DNA of 64,000 nucleotides, taken from the NCBI RefSeq assembly GCF_022009635.1, contig NZ_CP091716.1:4293001-4357000 (forward strand), in the 5' to 3' direction. The notes beneath the pieces were generated by a model. It had not been told where the DNA came from. It did no database searches and saw nothing but the letters and a program-made list of their open reading frames with translations. How positions within the stretch are numbered: position 1 is the first letter of the stretch; every line of letters starts with the position of its first letter. Below, piece after piece: positions 59,258-64,000 of the stretch. Made by a program: the position numbers and the translations under genes. Origin of the DNA: Variovorax paradoxus. GTDB taxonomy: Bacteria; Pseudomonadota; Gammaproteobacteria; Burkholderiales; Burkholderiaceae_C.

Positions 59258-61141
59258 GTGATTCCCGGGGGGGTGCGCCGCTGGCTGCTGGCGGCGCTGT
59301 GGCTGCCGCTGCTCGCGGCAATGGCGCTCCACGCGCATGCCTCCGGCGCCGAGGTACCCGAAACTCCCGGCGTGCTCGACGTGAGTTCCGCCGAAGCCAC
59401 CCTCGAGCCCGACGGCCTGCCGACGCAGGTGCGCCGCGTCCCCTTGCCCTTTCGCTGGGACCATGAATTTCCCGGCCTCGGCGGCAAGGCCAGCTACCGC
59501 ATCGAGCTTCCCGCCTCCGCGGTGCCGGCGAACGCCCCGTCGGCGCTGCTGATGTCCGGCGTTGGCAACCAGGTGGCCGTGTCTTTCAACGATGCATTGG
59601 TGGCCAGCTACGGCACGTTGGGCGACCCGGGCTACGAGGCCTCCAAGGGCAACCACCTGGTGCATGTCGCGGCCGCGCTGCACCGGGAGGGCCAGCCGCA
59701 GGTGCTGGTGGTGCGCACCACCATCCAGCGGCAGCGCGGTGCCGGGCTGGCCAGCGTTCAGTACGGCACCGAGGCCTCGCTCGCGCCCATCTACCGCGCA
59801 CAGCAGAACTGGCGCAACACCTCGGCCATCGTCTATGCGGTCAGCCTGCTGCTGATGGGCGGCATGGCGGGCGGGCTGTGGCTGCGCCAGCGCGATGCGC
59901 TCTACGGCTGCTTCGCGCTCGCCGCGCTCTCGGGCGTGGCGCGCAACCTCGACCGGGTGTGGCCCGAAGTGCCCGTGCCCTGGCCGCTGTGGGGCGCAGT
60001 GGTCGCGGTCTGCTATGCCTGCCACATCGGATTCATCGCGCGCTTCGTGCTGCTGGTGCTGGAGCGCAACCCGCCTTGGCTGGTGCGGTCGATCTACGCC
60101 GCGCTGGCCACCACCGTCATGCTGGCCTGCGCCTCTTTCGCCTTCGCGCTGCCGAAGCTGTGGACCAGCGGCCTCGTGATCCTGCAGGTGACGAGCATCG
60201 TCTGCCTGCCCTATGTGGTTTACGGCGCGCTGGTGGGGCGCCGCCGCATCGCGAAGGTGCTGATGGCGGCGGGCTCGCTCGCCATATTGGCCGGCGCGCA
60301 CGACCTGCTGCTGGTGCGCATGGGCCTGTTCGGCGGCGCCGAGTACACGCTGACCGCGCATGCCATGTTCATCTTCGTGATGATCCTGGCCGGACTGGTG
60401 GTAGAGCGCTACAGCCGCACCGTGGCCGACTACAGGGCGCTCAACGCCAACCTCGCGGCCCGCATCGACGAGCGCGAGGCGCAGTTGCGCGGCGCTTTCG
60501 ACACAATGCGCCAGCAGCAGCAGGAGCAGGCCGTGCTGCTGGAGCGCCAGCGCATCATGCGGGAGATCCACGACGGGGTCGGCTCGCAACTGGTGGGCCT
60601 GCTCAATGTCGTGACGCAGCCCGCGCCCGACCGCAACGTGGTCGAGGAGCACGTGAAGCTCGCGCTCGACGAGATGCGCATGGCCGTCGACTCGCTGCAA
60701 CCCACCTACGACGACCTGCCGACCGTTCTGGCCACGTTGCGCTACCGCTTGCAGCCGCGCCTGGATGCGGCCGGCATCGAGCTGGTGTGGGACGTGGCCG
60801 TGATACCGGCCACCGCGCCCTTTGCCGCTCAGGCGGCCCTGCAGTTGCAGCGCATCCTGCTCGAAGCCTTCACCAACGTGCTCAAGCATGCGTCGGCCAC
60901 GCGCATCGTGATGCACGCGAGTTGGCACGGCGAAGAGACGCCGCCGCTGGTGCGCATCATGCTCACCGACAACGGCCGGGGCCTGCCTGCCGCGCCCGAC
61001 GGCAGCCGCCCGCCGGGGCACGGCATAGCCAACATGCGGGCGCGCGCCCAGTCGATCGGCGCCAAGTTGCGGATAGAAACCGCCGACGAACACGCCGGGG
61101 GAACGCGGGTGCTGATGGACTGGCCCTGCACCCTGGCCTGA
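59258..61141 (+). CDS. Sensor histidine kinase, HisKA_3 type, with membrane sensor
   Basis: About 627 aa. Signal peptide or first helix (RRWLLAALWLPLLAAMALHA), periplasmic beta-rich domain (~45-185), about seven membrane helices, short coiled coil, then HisKA_3 (RIMREIHDGVGSQLVGLL) and HATPase (EAFTNVLKHASATRI; GHGIANMRARAQ). Partner of the upstream NarL-type regulator. No ATG is available; GTG at 59258, one base after the regulator's stop, is the likely start, with a second GTG at 59273. Confidence 0.88.
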   Translation: MIPGGVRRWLLAALWLPLLAAMALHAHASGAEVPETPGVLDVSSAEATLEPDGLPTQVRRVPLPFRWDHEFPGLGGKASYRIELPASAVPANAPSALLMSGVGNQVAVSFNDALVASYGTLGDPGYEASKGNHLVHVAAALHREGQPQVLVVRTTIQRQRGAGLASVQYGTEASLAPIYRAQQNWRNTSAIVYAVSLLLMGGMAGGLWLRQRDALYGCFALAALSGVARNLDRVWPEVPVPWPLWGAVVAVCYACHIGFIARFVLLVLERNPPWLVRSIYAALATTVMLACASFAFALPKLWTSGLVILQVTSIVCLPYVVYGALVGRRRIAKVLMAAGSLAILAGAHDLLLVRMGLFGGAEYTLTAHAMFIFVMILAGLVVERYSRTVADYRALNANLAARIDEREAQLRGAFDTMRQQQQEQAVLLERQRIMREIHDGVGSQLVGLLNVVTQPAPDRNVVEEHVKLALDEMRMAVDSLQPTYDDLPTVLATLRYRLQPRLDAAGIELVWDVAVIPATAPFAAQAALQLQRILLEAFTNVLKHASATRIVMHASWHGEETPPLVRIMLTDNGRGLPAAPDGSRPPGHGIANMRARAQSIGAKLRIETADEHAGGTRVLMDWPCTLA

Positions 61142-61147
61142 ACCGCG

Positions 61148-61489
61148 TCAGCGCAACGCGAAGGCCAGGGTAACGGCCCCGAGCGCCAGCAGCGCGAGGC
61201 CGGCGATGAACACTCCCTCGCCCCAGCTCTCCAGCCGCGCGCCGGAGCGGCGCGAACGCATCGATATGAAAGACAGCAACGCGCTGGTCAGGAAGACCAG
61301 CGCGTCCACGGCCAGCAGGCGGTCGATGAGCAGCCGCATGTCGTCGCGCGGTCCGAGATGCCCGATCGACATCACGGTCATGCACACGCCGATCATGGTG
61401 GCCGACGTGGGCAGGATGTGCGCCGACAGGCCGCCGCCCGTCGCGCGCCCCTCGCCCGCTTCTCGCGGCGGCTCTGCGGGCGGCGTCAT
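61148..61489 (-). CDS. Small conserved-looking membrane protein downstream of htrA
   Basis: 113 aa. Pro/Gly-rich N-terminus (~25 residues) then three hydrophobic segments (TSATMIGVCMTVMSIGHLG; LAVDALVFLTSALLSFISM; GVFIAGLALLALGAVTLAFAL). It starts 23 bp after the HtrA stop on the same strand, so likely co-transcribed. I do not recognise the family. Confidence 0.65.
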   Translation of the reverse strand: MTPPAEPPREAGEGRATGGGLSAHILPTSATMIGVCMTVMSIGHLGPRDDMRLLIDRLLAVDALVFLTSALLSFISMRSRRSGARLESWGEGVFIAGLALLALGAVTLAFALR

Positions 61490-61512
61490 CCGGCCGTCGC
61501 CTTCAGGGCCGG

Positions 61513-63000
61513 TCAGCCGATGCGAACCGGCACGAAGATCTTGTCTTCGCCGCGCTGGATCAAGAGCGCCACCGACTTGTTGGTGGCCTTGGCCACCACC
61601 TCGCGCACCTGCTCCACGCTCTGCGCCGGCGTGCCGTTGATGGCCAGCAGCACGTCGCCCGCCTGCACGCCCGCCAGGGCCGAGGGGCCTGCGGCGTCTT
61701 CGATCAGCAGGCCGTTGTCGACCGAGGCTTCGCGCTTTTCCTGCGGCTGCAGCGGACGCAGCGCCAGCCCCAGCTTGCCCTGCCCCACGTCGGCATCGGC
61801 CTTGGCGACCTTCGCCGGCTTGTCGCTCGCGTCGCCGAGCTTGGCCTGCAGTTCCTGGCGTTCGCCCTGGCGCCACACCTCGAGCGTGACCTGCTTGCCC
61901 GGGGCCTGCTGGCCGATCACCGCGGGCAGGTCGCCCGAGGAAATGATCGGCTGGCCGTTGACCTTGCGGATCACGTCGCCGGCCTTCAGGCCGGCCTTGT
62001 CGCCGGGGCCGCCCTTCTCGATGTTCGAGACCAGCGCGCCTTCGGGCTTGTCGAGCTTGAACGAATCGGCAAAGGCCTGGTTCACTTCCTGCACCGCCAC
62101 GCCGAGCCGGCCGTGCGTGGCCTTGCCGGTCGCGACGATCTGGTCCTTCACCTGGATCGCCACGTCGATGGGAATGGCGAACGACAGGCCCTGGTAGCCG
62201 CCGCTGCGGCTGTATATCTGCGAGTTGATGCCGACCACCTCGCCGCGCGTGTTGAGCAGCGGGCCGCCGGAGTTGCCGGGGTTCACCGCCACGTCGGTCT
62301 GGATGAACGGCACGTAGCTGTCGTCGGGCAGCGAGCGGCCCTTGGCGCTCACCACGCCGGCCGTCACCGTGTTCTCGAAGCCGAAGGGCGAGCCGATGGC
62401 CAGCACCCATTCGCCGACCTTCAGGTCCTTGGTGTTGCCCAGTGCGAGCACCGGCAGGTTCTTGGCGTCGATCTTCAGCACCGCGATGTCGGTCTTGGCG
62501 TCGGCGCCCAGCACCTTGGCGCGGAACTCGCGGCGGTCGGTCAGCTTGACGGTGACTTCCTTCGCGTCCTTCACCACGTGGGCGTTGGTGATGATGATGC
62601 CGCTGGGGTCGACGATGAAGCCCGAACCCTGCGCGCGCACCGGCACGTCGCGTTGCTGCTGCTGGCCGCGCGGGTTCATCTGGCCCTGGAAGCGGCGGAA
62701 GAACTGGAACATCGGGTCATCGGGGTCGATGCCCTGGATCTCGGCCGCGGCCTCGTCGTCCGACGCCTTCATGGTGCCGGTCACGCTGATGTTGACCACG
62801 GCCGGGCCATCGCGCGAGGTGATGGTCGAGAAGTCGGGCAGCGTGACCATGGCCGCGGGCGCCGTGGCGACTGCGTTGGTGGTGGCCGGCGCGCCCACGG
62901 CGCGAGCGCTGGTGTAGGCACCGGCACCGACGGCACCGATCACACCCGCGGTCGCCAAGGCAATCACCAGGGCGCGGGGCGAAGTCAGACGGGAGTTCAT
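61513..63000 (-). CDS. Periplasmic serine protease DegP/HtrA-like (MucD)
   Basis: 495 aa. Signal/anchor segment (~10-33), trypsin-like domain with His141 (NAHVV), Asp171 (TDIAVLK) and Ser244 (GNSGGPL), then two PDZ domains (~290-380 and ~405-490). Envelope quality-control protease. A Gln/Arg-rich loop (MNPRGQQQQR) precedes the first catalytic strands. AAGGAACCGACAA precedes the ATG. A PmrA-box-like direct repeat lies 61-77 bp upstream. Confidence 0.94.
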   Translation of the reverse strand: MNSRLTSPRALVIALATAGVIGAVGAGAYTSARAVGAPATTNAVATAPAAMVTLPDFSTITSRDGPAVVNISVTGTMKASDDEAAAEIQGIDPDDPMFQFFRRFQGQMNPRGQQQQRDVPVRAQGSGFIVDPSGIIITNAHVVKDAKEVTVKLTDRREFRAKVLGADAKTDIAVLKIDAKNLPVLALGNTKDLKVGEWVLAIGSPFGFENTVTAGVVSAKGRSLPDDSYVPFIQTDVAVNPGNSGGPLLNTRGEVVGINSQIYSRSGGYQGLSFAIPIDVAIQVKDQIVATGKATHGRLGVAVQEVNQAFADSFKLDKPEGALVSNIEKGGPGDKAGLKAGDVIRKVNGQPIISSGDLPAVIGQQAPGKQVTLEVWRQGERQELQAKLGDASDKPAKVAKADADVGQGKLGLALRPLQPQEKREASVDNGLLIEDAAGPSALAGVQAGDVLLAINGTPAQSVEQVREVVAKATNKSVALLIQRGEDKIFVPVRIG

Positions 63001-63060
63001 TTGTCGGTTCCTTTCAAGGCGTATGCACGCAACACGATGAAAGGAATGTCGCCGCACTGA

Positions 63061-63077
63061 CTTAAGCGCCGCTTAAA
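63061..63077. promoter_or_regulatory. PmrA/QseB-box-like direct repeat upstream of htrA
   Basis: CTTAAG (63061-63066), five bases, CTTAAA (63072-63077). Hexamers spaced 5 bp apart match the published PmrA-box pattern (CTTAAG-N5-CTTAAG). On the htrA strand it reads TTTAAG-N5-CTTAAG. It is located between the kinase gene and htrA, 61 bp from the htrA ATG. Confidence 0.6.
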
Positions 63078-63100
63078 CGACGCCCCACCCGAAAAAGGGC

Positions 63101-64000
63101 TCAGGCGTGGGCCGGAAAGCGCACCAGCACCCGCAGGCCGCCCAGGCTCGGCGAGGCGTCGAGCGCCACGGTCGCGCCGTGCAACTCGGCAATCGATTTG
63201 ACGATGGCCAGGCCCAGCCCGCTGCCGGGCGCCTGGGTTTCGCCCGAGCGGTAGAAGCGGTCGAGCACGCGTTCGCGCTCGGCCTCGGGCAGCCCGGGGC
63301 CGCTGTCGTCGACGCTGAGTTCGACCGCGTCGTCGCGCCTGGCGATGGCGATGTCGACCCGGCCTTCGACGGGTGTGTACTTCACGGCGTTTTCCAGCAG
63401 GTTGCGCAGCAGCATGCGCAGCGCCTCGGACTGGCCGCTGACGACGGCAGCATCGGCATGGGTGATGCCGATGTCGATGCCCCGCGCCTGCGCCGCGGCC
63501 ACCGCGTCGGACACCGCGAGCCGCGCCACCTCGGAAAGATCGACCGGCTCGGGCGTGGCGCCGGACGCCATGCTGGCCTCGTGGCGGGCCAGCGCAAGCA
63601 TCTGCTCGACGAGGCGCGTGGCACGGTCGATGCCCGCCACCAGCCGGCTCACGGCCAGGTCGCGCGACGCGCCGTCGGGGGCGCGCTGCAGCCCCTGCAC
63701 CTGCAGCTTCAACGCGGCCAGCGGCGAGCGCAGTTCATGCGCGGCATCGGCGACGAAGTGCTTCTGCGCATCGAAGGCATGCCGCACCCGGCCGAACAGC
63801 AGGTTCAGTTCCTGCACGAGCGGGCGCACTTCTTCCGGCAGGTCTTCCTCGCTCACCGGCGACAGGTCGTCTGCCTGACGCGACGCCACCTGTTTGCGCA
63901 CCCGCGCCACCGGCGCGAGCGAGCGGCTCACCACCCACCACACGACCAGCATCAGCAGCGGTGCCATCAGCGCCACCGGCGCGATGGTCCGCAATGCGAG
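63101..64000 (-). CDS. Sensor histidine kinase, QseC/PmrB-like (partial, 5' end outside window)
   Basis: The 300 C-terminal residues are present; the frame stays open to the right edge. Membrane helix and HAMP (SLAPVARVRKQVASR), HisKA with VADAAHELRSPLAALK, HATPase with NLLENAVKYTP, VDDSGPGLP and GSGLGLAIVKSIAELHG. Wording is close to the QseC/PmrB/TctE group. Its response-regulator gene is presumably just beyond the right edge. htrA follows on the same strand. Confidence 0.9.
   Translation of the reverse strand, partial: LALRTIAPVALMAPLLMLVVWWVVSRSLAPVARVRKQVASRQADDLSPVSEEDLPEEVRPLVQELNLLFGRVRHAFDAQKHFVADAAHELRSPLAALKLQVQGLQRAPDGASRDLAVSRLVAGIDRATRLVEQMLALARHEASMASGATPEPVDLSEVARLAVSDAVAAAQARGIDIGITHADAAVVSGQSEALRMLLRNLLENAVKYTPVEGRVDIAIARRDDAVELSVDDSGPGLPEAERERVLDRFYRSGETQAPGSGLGLAIVKSIAELHGATVALDASPSLGGLRVLVRFPAHA

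Overview
The window looks like a chromosomal segment from a GC-rich betaproteobacterium of the Comamonadaceae, most likely Variovorax or a close relative. This is an inference from gene content and style: orphan TctC/Bug-type binding proteins, an MXKDX repeat protein, a DUF2844/DUF3443 pair, a cysI-DUF934-cysH-cysD-cysN sulfur cluster, a thiO-S-G-E cluster and a tandem tRNA-Asn. I see no insertion sequence, prophage, integron or CRISPR array. The sequence is densely packed with genes. Many are coupled by ATGA or 4-bp stop overlaps, and only one gene (an AraC regulator at 54.4-55.3 kb) is clearly broken.

Layout. 0-2.6 kb: a cytochrome b / molybdoenzyme pair, a Met-rich MXKDX protein and an exported MsrA, which together look like a periplasmic methionine-redox module. 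2.6-8.5 kb (minus): class I fructose-bisphosphate aldolase, acetyl-CoA hydrolase/transferase family protein, an unusual helical-repeat/winged-helix regulator, a beta-propeller protein, a DUF899 thioredoxin-like protein and a small His-rich membrane protein. 8.6-10.6 kb: the exported DUF2844/DUF3443 pair; the DUF3443 lipoprotein carries two aspartic-protease-like DTGS/DSGS motifs. 10.6-18.1 kb: metabolic singletons with regulators, including a duplicated-domain methylglyoxal synthase and a MerR regulator facing a methyltransferase across a SoxR-box-like operator.

18.3-27.7 kb: an RpiR-controlled peptide-use operon combining an isoaspartyl peptidase, a complete GsiABCD-like ABC importer, a DmpA/BapA-type aminopeptidase and an M55 D-aminopeptidase. 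27.7-31 kb: a two-component system whose regulator gene and a small downstream gene share an almost identical promoter. 31-37.8 kb: assimilatory sulfate reduction followed by ferredoxin and ferredoxin-NADP reductase. 37.8-44.1 kb: a class III aminotransferase with a TetR regulator, then a LysR-controlled Rieske oxygenase/reductase pair with an orphan solute-binding protein. 44.1-46 kb: a Cache-like/HAMP adenylate cyclase.

46.2-53.9 kb: thiamine acquisition and synthesis. A TPP riboswitch precedes cytX, thiD lies on the opposite strand, and thiO-thiS-thiG-thiE run into a TonB-dependent receptor that is therefore a candidate outer-membrane importer of thiamine or a precursor. 53.9-54.3 kb: two identical tRNA-Asn genes, each with its own terminator. 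54.4-61.1 kb: the broken AraC regulator, a YnfA-like protein, Rnk, a CsgG-like lipoprotein and a PhoD-like phosphatase / NarL regulator / sensor kinase operon. 61.1-64 kb (minus): a DegP/HtrA protease with a PmrA-box-like element upstream, following a QseC/PmrB-like kinase that runs off the right edge.
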